Of a DNA stretch of 64,000 bases, positions 16,361 through 24,751 are shown piece after piece; within the stretch, counting starts at the first letter, position 1, and every line of letters starts with the position of its first letter. The translations under genes were made by a program, and so were the position numbers. The notes under the pieces are model-generated. The model saw only the letters and a program-made list of their open reading frames with translations. It did no database searches and was not told where the DNA came from. Where the stretch lies: assembly GCA_019639135.1 (NCBI GenBank), contig JAHBSL010000007.1:96345-160344 (forward strand), read 5' to 3'. The DNA is from Acidobacteriota bacterium. GTDB taxonomy: Bacteria > Acidobacteriota > Blastocatellia > Pyrinomonadales > Pyrinomonadaceae.

Positions 16361-17773
16361 TTATTCGGTGCAGGCCGTGCGTGGCGGCGCACACGCCTGA
16401 TTATTGGTAAGTGCACAAAGGGCATCCACTCGCGAAGTTTCCATTGTGATGCCGCGTGAAGGCAGCTGACAGTCCCATTCCTGCCCGGTCTCTTCGATTC
16501 GCTCGACCACGTCTTGCAGGAGAAGCGTCGGATTTGCCGATCTGACGAGTGCGGCGATCCCGGCGACGATCGGTGCCGACATCGATGTGCCGTTCCAAAC
16601 GCCGTAGCGGCCGCCGGGTAAGGCACTGACAATGTTCTCACCCGGAGCGACGACCCGAACCCAGCGGTCGATGTCGCGGTTCTGGACATTCGCCATCGTT
16701 GAAAACGGGGCAAGCCGATCGAGCCTCGTACTCGCGCCGACACTTAAAAGATTGTCGTCGATATCTGTTCCGGGGTTACTCGGCAATGCCCCACGCTCAG
16801 CCGCCGGATAAACGCGGGCTGCACCATTTCCGATCTGTCCCCCGTTACCGGCACCGGCGACGATCAGCAAACGGGCGTCATCGAATTCGGGAAACTGCTG
16901 CTCGCCCGGCACGACCACATCATCAACGCCGTTGAAAAGATCGTGGAGAAACGTATTGCTCTGTGTGGTGAAGTCCTGCGGATAACCGAAGCTCATGTTG
17001 ATGATGGTCGCCCCGTTCTTTGCGGCCCAAAGCATCGCATCCTTTATCCGCCAAAGGTCGCCCTCGCCGTTCTGGTCAAGCACACGGATCGGCATTATCT
17101 TCGCGTCCGGAGCCGTCAGCGCAATGATACCTGCGACGTGTGTCCCATGGCCATAGACCTGATCGACGCGGATCGTCCCAACCTCGCTCGGATCGCTGTC
17201 GTTATCAACAAAGTCGTAACCCGGTACGAGCCTTCCGGCAAACAGCGGATGCTGGAGGTCGATCCCGGTGTCAAGCACGGCGATGGTCACGCCCTGTCCG
17301 GTCGAGATCTTATGGGCCTCGGGCAAGCGGATCTGACCGGGAAAATACTGCCGTGCAAAGCCCTTCGCACTTCCGCCGATGGCCCAGGAGTGCCCGATCG
17401 CCCACGAATGTCCGAGCGACCATGGCAGGCCGTTCCTTTCAACGACCGTGAGTTTCCGGTTGGTTTCTTTCTGAGCTATCCGAGAATCTCCTGCCATCGC
17501 CTGAACGATCTCGAGCGGCGTTTGGTTGGTCTTCGTGCGGTCGATCCGCATCCGAAACGTCGGCGGCGTTCCGACCTGCGAGAGTGGTGTAGGTATAAGG
17601 CCGTATTGGGCGGCGATCGCCGGCAGGTCTGCTTGATTCGCCGGGGCAAGGTCGATAAGCACGTCGTCCGGAGTGCAATCGCACCCGGAACCGAGCTTCT
17701 CCTGTGCTGTCGCCGAAAAGACGAAAAAAAGAATTACGGCAAAGAGTATAAATATGGATCTACTGCTAAACAT
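16361..17773 (-). CDS. Secreted S8 family serine peptidase (subtilase)
   Basis: A 470-residue protein with a signal peptide (residues about 1-23, SATAQ). A propeptide-like region (about 35-115) precedes the catalytic domain. The triad is Asp168 (VLDTGID), His209 (YGHGTHVAG) and Ser397 (NGTSMSAP), with the oxyanion Asn near 310 (GAGNGG). All key residues are intact. A short duplication GHSWAI-GHSWAI lies near the propeptide junction. GGAGG seven bases before the ATG is a strong ribosome site. It is the last gene of a run with the CHAT protein, the small regulator and the ECF sigma factor. Confidence 0.93.
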   Translation of the reverse strand: MFSSRSIFILFAVILFFVFSATAQEKLGSGCDCTPDDVLIDLAPANQADLPAIAAQYGLIPTPLSQVGTPPTFRMRIDRTKTNQTPLEIVQAMAGDSRIAQKETNRKLTVVERNGLPWSLGHSWAIGHSWAIGGSAKGFARQYFPGQIRLPEAHKISTGQGVTIAVLDTGIDLQHPLFAGRLVPGYDFVDNDSDPSEVGTIRVDQVYGHGTHVAGIIALTAPDAKIMPIRVLDQNGEGDLWRIKDAMLWAAKNGATIINMSFGYPQDFTTQSNTFLHDLFNGVDDVVVPGEQQFPEFDDARLLIVAGAGNGGQIGNGAARVYPAAERGALPSNPGTDIDDNLLSVGASTRLDRLAPFSTMANVQNRDIDRWVRVVAPGENIVSALPGGRYGVWNGTSMSAPIVAGIAALVRSANPTLLLQDVVERIEETGQEWDCQLPSRGITMETSRVDALCALTNNQACAPPRTACTE

Positions 17774-17859
17774 TTCGAAGCCTCCGGGAGATGCTCCCGA
17801 TGCCCACAGTGCCGCTGCAAGGTGAAAAAAGACAATAGGGCAGGAATTTTTTGCTGCGG

Positions 17860-20676
17860 TTAGCTACCAATATAGCAAAATGGTGCCCAAAAGTATGGGT
17901 GAAGCCCTCGGGCCAGCATTTCAACCTGTGTACTCTGCAAAGATGCTTGTGCGTTATGCGTTCGTTGCATCTCCGAATAAAATCTTCGCATCAGGCCGAT
18001 GGTGTGGCGGTCGCTGACGTTCCACAGACTCATTATCAGGCCCCTTGCCCCGGCCGAAAGAAATCCGCGGGCAAGCCCGAGCATCTCGTCGCCGCCGGCT
18101 ATTTCGCTACGGCCGGTCTCGCAGGCACTCAGCGTAACAAGCTCGGAGTTTAGCCGCATTTTGGCTACATCGGCCGCGGTCACGCGCCCATCGGCGAGCT
18201 GGAGGCTTGAATACATCGGATTATCGGCTCTGAAAAGCCCGTGGCAGGCTACGTGCAGAAGCCCGGCTGAACCGGCCGCCCGCTTAAAGCTCTCGGTGGT
18301 AGCAGCCGGGCCGGTCAACACCTCCCGCGAGTCCAAAATTGCGGCCACCTCGCGAGCCTCGTCCTCTGCGAACGGGATCGCCTGGTCCGAATGGCCGATG
18401 ACAGCCGCATTCAGATCTTTTTGTGCCGTTCGCCCGGCGAGCCCGAGCCACATCGACGCACTCGGTGCGAGGCAGATGGCGTGACGCTCGATCAGATATT
18501 CGCCACCGAACCGCAAAGCCGAAAAAGGCACCCCGAAGAGCGGTCCGGTCGGAATGACGATCAGGCTTTTTGCCGAGCGATCTACGCCAAGCGGGCCCAT
18601 GAGCCGTTCGCCCAGTGAGGCAAGGATCTGGTCCGTCCTCTTCTTTAGAACCGAGGCCAAGTGGCCCGCGACAGCCGCACCGTGGCGGAATGTCCGGAGC
18701 TGTGACTCGAATTGCGAAAGCCAGTTCTCAAGGTCCTTTTTCCGCAGATCGGTCTGAACGACCCGGAGCTCGGCCTGGTCGAGTACGAAAGCCCCGAATC
18801 GGCCCTCCCTTTCAAAGTACTCGACGAGGACCCGGTCACCTCCAAGCCGACCTTGCAGAGCGGCAACATTTAGCGATGCATTGCCTGATGCCCTCGCGGT
18901 TTTCCCTTCTACGGCTTGCGCACGCCGTTCGAGTTTCGCTATCTCGGCCTCAAGCCGGCGCGCCTTTATCTCAAGCCGGCTTCGCTCGCCGCCCGGTTCA
19001 CGATCAAGCCTGTGATAGACCGCATTTAATTGCTCGCGTAGGCGTCTCGTAACGCCCATCTTTGTTGGTTCGCCACTATCGGCCCGTTCGTGAGGCCGCG
19101 TTGATTCGACCAATTCACTGAGAGCCCTCGACCGCATCAGTTCATGCCACCGAAAGGCATTTTCAAGCTCGCCTAGGGTGATGTGGGAAGAGACGAGGTT
19201 TGCAAACGGCTGCGTTGTATCCGCGAAAAAAGCAACGCGAAACGCCTCGCCCGGAAGTTTCCCGCGCATTCGCTCGATCGACCGTGCGGCATCTGTGAAG
19301 TATTCGATCGCCCTTTCGGTACGATCTTCAACAAGTGCGGCCTCGCCCAGTGCGTTTTGTGCAAACGCCAAATATTGCGGACGCGAGCCGCGGTTCGCAG
19401 TTTCGGCTATCTCCGCCAGTATCTTCACGGCACGCTTCGGGCGACCGAGAGCGATCTCGATCTCAGCCGCAAGCCGCCGTGTCAGCAGATGATGATCGAG
19501 ATTCTCGAAACGTCTCGTCCCATCCTGAATGCGTGCGAGTAACGCCTGCGCACTGTTAACGTCACCGCGACCGAGTTCCATCAATGCAAGTTTCGCGGCT
19601 ACCCAGTCTGAGGCTAACTGGTTCCCTTCTGCAGAATAAAGCGAGATAGCTTTTTCATATTGCCTCTTTGCCTCCCGCAGGCGCGTTCGCTTTTTCAGGA
19701 CGTCCGCATACATCGCCCGTGCGGCGGCCTCTTCATGGATCATCTTGTATTTCGCAAGCCCCGGGCAGACCTTCGCGAACATCTTCTCAGCTTCATCGCT
19801 CAGATTAAGCTCGGCATAGATAGCCGCGATCTCATACTCGGCCGTCAGGTATTGGTGCGGCATACCGAGCCGTTCGAACCGCTCCCGCGAGCTCTCAAAG
19901 TAGGCGAGTGCTTCGTCAAAATCACCGCGGAGCCGGCACAGGTTCGCAAGGCTTGCTTCCACCTCGGCGAGAGTGACATCGCTTTCTGCGATTTGGGCGA
20001 GATCGAGCGCTCGGACAAAAGCTCTTTCAGCATCTTTGAACCTGCCAAGATCTGTGTAGGTAATTCCCAGCCCGTTCTCGGCCATCGCCGCAAGGCGCGG
20101 ATCTCCGAGCGAATTGAAACGGTCGCGTGCCTTAATCGCAAGACGCTCGGCCTCGTCGTAGCGTCCAAGGCGGGCGGCGATATTACTGAGATTCAGCTCG
20201 ACCTTTCCGGCGGTCAGCTCGCTCCCGGCCGCATCGAGCACCTTTAGCGCCCGTTTGCCGTGCCGGAGAGCTTCGGTATAACGGCCAAGCATCGCGAGCG
20301 GTATCAATGCGGCGACTATTGATTCGGCCGAACGAAGCCTGTCGCCGATCGCTGCGTAAGTTTTCGACGCTGAGAGAAGCGCATCGAGCGAAGTTTCGAG
20401 CTGGCCCGATGTTAGCTCGGCAATTCCATGCAGCCAATCGGCGATAGCCCTTGCCTCGCGGCCTTTGATGCTTTCGAGCATCAACTGCATGACCCGGTCG
20501 GCATTCTGTGCACGAATCGGGTCCGAGCGCCAGACCGCGTAACACTCGTCGCGAAGCGCCCGGGCAAGTTCAATATCAACAAGCGAAGAGTGGTTACGGA
20601 GAAGTGCACCAAGCTCGCGCATCCGGCCTGTGGCGGACAGCTTGGATGCAAATTCAGTGCGGCTTATGCTGCTCAT
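17860..20676 (-). CDS. TPR-CHAT domain protein (caspase-like peptidase)
   Basis: A 938-residue protein. The N-terminal two thirds is a stack of tetratricopeptide repeats (for example LGDPRLAAMAENGLGITYTD and LGRFKDAERAFVRALDLAQ). A coiled region follows near residue 600, then a C-terminal CHAT domain. The predicted catalytic His lies in HVACHG (about 812) and Cys in LSACETG (about 852), so it should be an active caspase-like cysteine peptidase. The end WAPFCYIGS is typical of CHAT proteins. The ATG at 20676 has no clear ribosome site and lies just after a hairpin (20680-20717). Its neighbours suggest a regulated proteolytic effector; its target is unknown. Confidence 0.9.
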   Translation of the reverse strand: MSSISRTEFASKLSATGRMRELGALLRNHSSLVDIELARALRDECYAVWRSDPIRAQNADRVMQLMLESIKGREARAIADWLHGIAELTSGQLETSLDALLSASKTYAAIGDRLRSAESIVAALIPLAMLGRYTEALRHGKRALKVLDAAGSELTAGKVELNLSNIAARLGRYDEAERLAIKARDRFNSLGDPRLAAMAENGLGITYTDLGRFKDAERAFVRALDLAQIAESDVTLAEVEASLANLCRLRGDFDEALAYFESSRERFERLGMPHQYLTAEYEIAAIYAELNLSDEAEKMFAKVCPGLAKYKMIHEEAAARAMYADVLKKRTRLREAKRQYEKAISLYSAEGNQLASDWVAAKLALMELGRGDVNSAQALLARIQDGTRRFENLDHHLLTRRLAAEIEIALGRPKRAVKILAEIAETANRGSRPQYLAFAQNALGEAALVEDRTERAIEYFTDAARSIERMRGKLPGEAFRVAFFADTTQPFANLVSSHITLGELENAFRWHELMRSRALSELVESTRPHERADSGEPTKMGVTRRLREQLNAVYHRLDREPGGERSRLEIKARRLEAEIAKLERRAQAVEGKTARASGNASLNVAALQGRLGGDRVLVEYFEREGRFGAFVLDQAELRVVQTDLRKKDLENWLSQFESQLRTFRHGAAVAGHLASVLKKRTDQILASLGERLMGPLGVDRSAKSLIVIPTGPLFGVPFSALRFGGEYLIERHAICLAPSASMWLGLAGRTAQKDLNAAVIGHSDQAIPFAEDEAREVAAILDSREVLTGPAATTESFKRAAGSAGLLHVACHGLFRADNPMYSSLQLADGRVTAADVAKMRLNSELVTLSACETGRSEIAGGDEMLGLARGFLSAGARGLIMSLWNVSDRHTIGLMRRFYSEMQRTHNAQASLQSTQVEMLARGLHPYFWAPFCYIGS

Positions 20677-20679
20677 CGG

Positions 20680-20717
20680 CAAACAATAAAATACAGGAAA
20701 ACCTTTCGGCTTTCCTG
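20680..20717 (-). terminator. Hairpin with T-rich tail just before the CHAT gene
   Basis: On the minus strand CAGGAAAGCC and GGTTTTCCTG form a stem, followed by TATTTTATTGTTT, which runs up to the CHAT start codon. It lies between the small regulator gene and the CHAT gene, so it may terminate or attenuate transcription there. Confidence 0.5.
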
Positions 20718-20765
20718 TTTCGAGTTTCGAACCGGAGAATACGCCCCCTTGTTTTTTACGTAACC

Positions 20766-21245
20766 TTACCCGACCGCGAGCCCTTCTACCGCGAACTCGC
20801 CTGCCTCTGTTCGGACCACCAGGTCATAGCTTCCTTTCGCGACCCTATCGAATGTGAACGCGCCGAGCCCGGACAGGCCACACTCGCGACGGTTGCCATC
20901 CGAAGACAGAACGGCCACCGCGCCTTCCTGAAACTCACCAAGAAACTGGCCTTTTATCTCGAACGACTTTCCTTTTGGAGTGATCTCGACCTCAACCGCC
21001 GCATTGCCCGCCTCAAAGAGAAGCTGACGTGCTTTCCCTGCCGCCGCCGAGCGTTCCCCAAAAGCCGGCCGTCCCGGAGAAAGCTCAGAGACCAGCACTG
21101 CGATCCAACGGCGAAGTGTGCTCGGCTCGGCTGCCCGTACGGCAAATAGATTCTTCGCCCAGCGGACCGAGTCCTGCGGCGCATCAATAGAATCGTCCCG
21201 CTCCATCAGCGAAATTATCTTTTCCAATCGTTCCTGCGAATTCAT
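20766..21245 (-). CDS. Small regulator linked to the ECF sigma factor, unknown family
   Basis: A 159-residue protein, start chosen at MNSQERLEKIIS (21245) because GAGGAC lies a few bases upstream. The N-terminal 70 residues are helical and polar. The C-terminal half looks like a beta sandwich of the carboxypeptidase-regulatory type (GLGAFTFDRVAKGSYDLVVR). There is no membrane segment and no HxxxCxxC zinc motif, so it is not a classical anti-sigma factor. Its place between an ECF sigma factor and the CHAT gene suggests a sensor or anti-sigma role; this is inference. Confidence 0.6.
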   Translation of the reverse strand: MNSQERLEKIISLMERDDSIDAPQDSVRWAKNLFAVRAAEPSTLRRWIAVLVSELSPGRPAFGERSAAAGKARQLLFEAGNAAVEVEITPKGKSFEIKGQFLGEFQEGAVAVLSSDGNRRECGLSGLGAFTFDRVAKGSYDLVVRTEAGEFAVEGLAVG

Positions 21246-21320
21246 TTTCTCGGGTCCTCGCATCCCTGTCGCCCTTACAGTGCTCGTTCCGGGCGGAAAA
21301 AGACATCTGTCCGCATTGGC

Positions 21321-21926
21321 CTACCGCAATAATTTCTCGAGCTTCTTAAGGCACCGTGCACGCAGCGGGCTGATGCTCGTCTCTCCGACGCCGATCTCGC
21401 CGGCGACCTCGGCATAACTTGCGGCATTGCTGCGAAGATAGATCATCGAGACGATCTTCCGGCACCGCTCGTCGAGCTTTGCAACGGCCATCCTGATCAA
21501 ATGCTGCTGTTCGAGTTCGATCAGCATTTCATCCGCTGCGGGCGAATCATCGGCGATCGACGCCATCATCTCGGAGTGCTCCTCGCCTTCGCCCGCCTCA
21601 GCTTCCGGCTTGCGGCCGCGAACGACCGCCCAAGTTTTGAACTTCGCCGTCGTCACAAGCCACGAGCGAAGCCGGTCCGGCTGCTCGATCTCATCGAGCT
21701 TCTGCACCAGAGTAACGAAGACCTCCTGAAAGACATCCGTCGCTTCGTCCTCGGAAAGGCCGGCCCGCCGCGGGATAGCAAATATCAATCGCTGATAGCG
21801 CTCGACAAGTTCATCCCACGCGGCCTGTTCGCCTTTGCGGCACCGCATGACGAGGCGAGCATCCTCACTCGCGAATTGTGAGTCGCTGATCAAGGGCCGT
21901 GAACTTTCGCTTTTTTGATCCGGCAT
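21321..21926 (-). CDS. ECF-type RNA polymerase sigma factor
   Basis: A 201-residue sigma-70 family protein. Region 2 is visible at AWDELVERYQRLIFAIPRRA, with DEATDVFQEVFVTLVQ, and LRSWLVTTAKFKTW as the 2.3/2.4 part. Region 4 is at LDERCRKIVSMIYLR, followed by ASYAEVAGEIGVGETSISP as the helix-turn-helix. It heads the minus-strand set regulator - CHAT - subtilase. It probably directs that operon; no promoter pair could be confirmed by eye. Confidence 0.9.
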   Translation of the reverse strand: MPDQKSESSRPLISDSQFASEDARLVMRCRKGEQAAWDELVERYQRLIFAIPRRAGLSEDEATDVFQEVFVTLVQKLDEIEQPDRLRSWLVTTAKFKTWAVVRGRKPEAEAGEGEEHSEMMASIADDSPAADEMLIELEQQHLIRMAVAKLDERCRKIVSMIYLRSNAASYAEVAGEIGVGETSISPLRARCLKKLEKLLR

Positions 21927-22043
21927 TGCAGGCTTCTAAAGATTTCTAGCACGCGACCGGCGAAACTCAAAACACATGAGCAGCCAAGAAACGGCCGCCG
22001 GGTCCGATGATCCCGTCGCGGTGTGATAAACGTTCGTTGTTGA

Positions 22044-22052
22044 TGCTATAAT
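22044..22052 (+). promoter_or_regulatory. Extended -10 promoter of murA
   Basis: TGC-TATAAT, an extended -10 box with perfect TATAAT, lies 34 bases before the murA start. No good -35 is seen, which is usual for extended -10 promoters. Confidence 0.55.
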
Positions 22053-22086
22053 CTCGCCTTACGCCAACAAAGGCGGACTTTTTATT

Positions 22087-23379
22087 ATGGACAAGTTTTT
22101 GATCCGTGGCGGCAGACCATTGAGCGGTACGGTTAAGATCAGCGGCGCCAAGAACTCGGCACTTCCTTGCCTGGCGGCCACGCTCCTTACGCCGGAGACA
22201 GTAACGCTTAGGAACATTCCCTATGTCAAGGACCTGATCACGCAGCGACGGCTGCTTGAGGACCTAGGGGCGACGGTTTTGACGCCCGAGCTTCGGACGC
22301 ACGTTGTCAATGCAAAGAATGTGGATACGTTCGAGGCTCCTTATGAACTGGTACGGACGATGCGTGCTAGCGTGCTCGCACTCGGTCCGCTGCTTGCTCG
22401 CTTCGGCAAGGCGAAGGTGAGTTTGCCCGGCGGGTGCGCCATCGGCACGCGTCCGATCGATCTTCACCTGCGGGCGTTTGAGGCCTTGGGTGCAAACGTC
22501 TCGCTCGAATCCGGCGACGTTGTTGCGACCGCCCCGAAAGGAAGGCTCGTTGGTGCCGAGATCGCCTTCGAAAAGGTCACCGTGACCGGAACAGAGAACG
22601 TGATGATGGCCGCTTCGCTTGCGGAGGGAACGACGGTCATCCGCAACGCCGCACGCGAACCTGAGATCGAAGATCTGGCCGATCTGCTCAATAAGATGGG
22701 AGCAAAGATCACCGGGGCCGGCACGGAGACGATGACGATCGAGGGCGTTGAGGCACTCGACGGTGCCGAGCACGACATCATCGCCGACCGGATCGAGACC
22801 GGCACCTTCATCGTCGCGGCGGCGATCACCGGCGGCGAGCTTGAGATCGTCGATTGCCGGCCCGACCATCTGACCGCCGTCATCGCGAAGCTTCGCGAAG
22901 TCGGTGTGATCATCGAGGAGACCTCTCCGACCTCGCTCCACGTTCAGCTTGGGCTGGCACCGCTCTCTGCCCGCGATGTAACGACCGAGCCGCACCCGGA
23001 CTTCCCGACCGATATGCAGGCCCAGTATATGGCCCTGATGACGCAGGCCGAAGGAGTTTCTCATATCACGGAAACGATCTTCGAGAACCGCTTCATGCAT
23101 GCCTCGGAGCTTGTTCGGATGGGTGCCGATATCCACATCACCGGCAATACCGCGACTGTCCGCGGCAAGACGAAGCTCAATGGTGCGCCCGTGATCGCAT
23201 CCGACCTCAGGGCTTCGGCGTCGCTCGTGCTTGCCGGGCTATGTGCCGAGGGCGAGACGCTGATCCAGCGGGTTTACCACATCGACCGCGGATACGAGAC
23301 CATTGTTCGAAAGCTCAAGGCGGTAGGTGCCGACATCGAACGGATCAAGGACGAACAGGCGTTCAACGCGGACGTTTAG
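22087..23379 (+). CDS. murA: UDP-N-acetylglucosamine 1-carboxyvinyltransferase
   Basis: A 430-residue enzyme of the first committed step of peptidoglycan synthesis, transferring enolpyruvate from PEP to UDP-GlcNAc. Family motifs are [17 protein letters not shown] near the start, [18 protein letters not shown], and the active-site loop [16 protein letters not shown] with the PEP-binding, fosfomycin-sensitive Cys. The length is typical. The C-terminal part has VYHIDRGYE. It is transcribed divergently from the ECF sigma factor and followed closely by the HIT gene. Confidence 0.97.
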   Translation: MDKFLIRGGRPLSGTVKISGAKNSALPCLAATLLTPETVTLRNIPYVKDLITQRRLLEDLGATVLTPELRTHVVNAKNVDTFEAPYELVRTMRASVLALGPLLARFGKAKVSLPGGCAIGTRPIDLHLRAFEALGANVSLESGDVVATAPKGRLVGAEIAFEKVTVTGTENVMMAASLAEGTTVIRNAAREPEIEDLADLLNKMGAKITGAGTETMTIEGVEALDGAEHDIIADRIETGTFIVAAAITGGELEIVDCRPDHLTAVIAKLREVGVIIEETSPTSLHVQLGLAPLSARDVTTEPHPDFPTDMQAQYMALMTQAEGVSHITETIFENRFMHASELVRMGADIHITGNTATVRGKTKLNGAPVIASDLRASASLVLAGLCAEGETLIQRVYHIDRGYETIVRKLKAVGADIERIKDEQAFNADV

Positions 23380-23430
23380 CCGCTCGCCCGGCGTTTTATC
23401 AAGTGCCGCCCGTTGTGCTTAAATATAGAA

Positions 23431-23784
23431 ATGGTGACGCAGCCTGACTGCCTTTTCTGCAAGATAATTGCCGGCGAGATCCCGTCGGCAAAGGTCTATG
23501 AAGATGACCAGTGCTTTGCCTTCAACGACATCACGCCGCAGGCCCCGACGCATATCCTGATCGTACCGCGGCAGCATATCGATTCGCTCGATAAGGCGGA
23601 AGGTATGGATCGCGACGTGCTTGGGAATCTGCTGCTGGCGGCGGCGGAGATCGCCCGCGAAAAGGGCTTTGCCGATGCGGGCTATCGGGTCGTGATTAAT
23701 ACGAATTCTGACGGCGGGCAGACGGTTTTTCATCTTCACGTGCATCTTTTGGCGGGCCGTCCGTTCGTTTTTCCGCCGGGGTAG
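23431..23784 (+). CDS. HIT family nucleotide-binding protein (HinT-like)
   Basis: A 117-residue histidine-triad protein. CLFCKIIAGEIPSAKVYED at the N-terminus and HLHVHLLAGRPF at the C-terminus (HxHxHxx) are diagnostic. Such proteins hydrolyse purine nucleoside phosphoramidates. I took the ATG at 23431 rather than an upstream TTG, because it gives the usual family N-terminus. It starts 52 bases after murA and ends five bases before the TPR lipoprotein, so they may be co-transcribed. Confidence 0.92.
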   Translation: MVTQPDCLFCKIIAGEIPSAKVYEDDQCFAFNDITPQAPTHILIVPRQHIDSLDKAEGMDRDVLGNLLLAAAEIAREKGFADAGYRVVINTNSDGGQTVFHLHVHLLAGRPFVFPPG

Positions 23785-23788
23785 TTTT

Positions 23789-24664
23789 ATGTTCAAGGTC
23801 TTGGCTTTAGTGGTTCTATTTGCAGCGGCTGCATTCTTTGCGGCCTGTTCTGGCGCCGAGCCGACAGCAGAAAATGCGAACATCGCCACCGAACCGACAC
23901 CGCTTGCTAACGCCGCCGATTATACCGACGCCAACCTCGCCCTCGCCGATGGTGTACGCTTGCTTGAGAATGGCGAAACGGAGCGGGCGATAGAGATACT
24001 GAACCGTGCGGTCGAGATCAATCCCGAACTCGCCGAGGCCTATTTCAGGCTCGGCATCGCCCACTCGCTGATCGAGTTTCGCGACCAACTTGCCGCAGAG
24101 GATCGCGTCGAGCCCACCGAAACTCCGGCAAACAGCAAAGAAAAGCCCGCAAAACCGCAGTCCGTTCTGGCATTCGAAAAAGCGGTCGAGGCTTACAAGA
24201 AACTCATCGACGCCAACGCCGAGGACCACAACGCCTATTACAACCTCGGCCGGTCCTACAATAAGCTAAATGAGGACGAGGACGCGGCGAGGGCATTGCG
24301 GCAAGCGGTAAAGCTCAATCCGGATGACACGGAATACCAACGGGAACTCGGAGCCGTTCTCATCAAGCTGGCTAAATATTCCGAAGCGGTCGGAGTGCTC
24401 AGAAAATCGGTCGAGCTTGACGCCGACAACATAGAAGCACTCGAACTGCTCGAAAAGGCCGAGGCCGGTCAGAAGCGGGTCAGCTTCACCGTGATGCCCG
24501 GCGACGACAGGCGAAACGCAAATTCGAACGCAAACGCTACCGCGAATACCAAACCTGACGGCGACACCAAACCGCCCGCGAACACCGTGAAACCGCCCGA
24601 GCCGCGGCCGACTCGACCGCAGCAAACGCCGCCGTCTGCGGCAAATCGACCCAGATCGAACTAG
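23789..24664 (+). CDS. TPR-repeat lipoprotein
   Basis: A 291-residue protein with a lipoprotein signal (lipobox FAAC at about residue 19). Tetratricopeptide repeats follow: ALADGVRLLENGETERAIEI, NPELAEAYFRLGIAHS, NAYYNLGRSYNKLNEDEDAA and NPDDTEYQRELGAVLIKLA. The C-terminal 55 residues are a disordered Asn/Pro/Thr-rich tail. It is likely outer-membrane anchored and involved in protein-protein contacts. It follows the HIT gene by four bases. Confidence 0.8.
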   Translation: MFKVLALVVLFAAAAFFAACSGAEPTAENANIATEPTPLANAADYTDANLALADGVRLLENGETERAIEILNRAVEINPELAEAYFRLGIAHSLIEFRDQLAAEDRVEPTETPANSKEKPAKPQSVLAFEKAVEAYKKLIDANAEDHNAYYNLGRSYNKLNEDEDAARALRQAVKLNPDDTEYQRELGAVLIKLAKYSEAVGVLRKSVELDADNIEALELLEKAEAGQKRVSFTVMPGDDRRNANSNANATANTKPDGDTKPPANTVKPPEPRPTRPQQTPPSAANRPRSN

Positions 24665-24751
24665 CAAGTGTAGCCCAGCGACACACTTAGTAATGGTGTG
24701 TCAACTTGACATCGCCAGCCCGCCGTCGCAAATTACGGGTTAGGCTTCACT

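Noticed and set aside
22053..22086. CGCC-AACAAA-GGCG stem and T-run before murA considered as an attenuator
   Set aside because: Only four base pairs; too weak to call a terminator.
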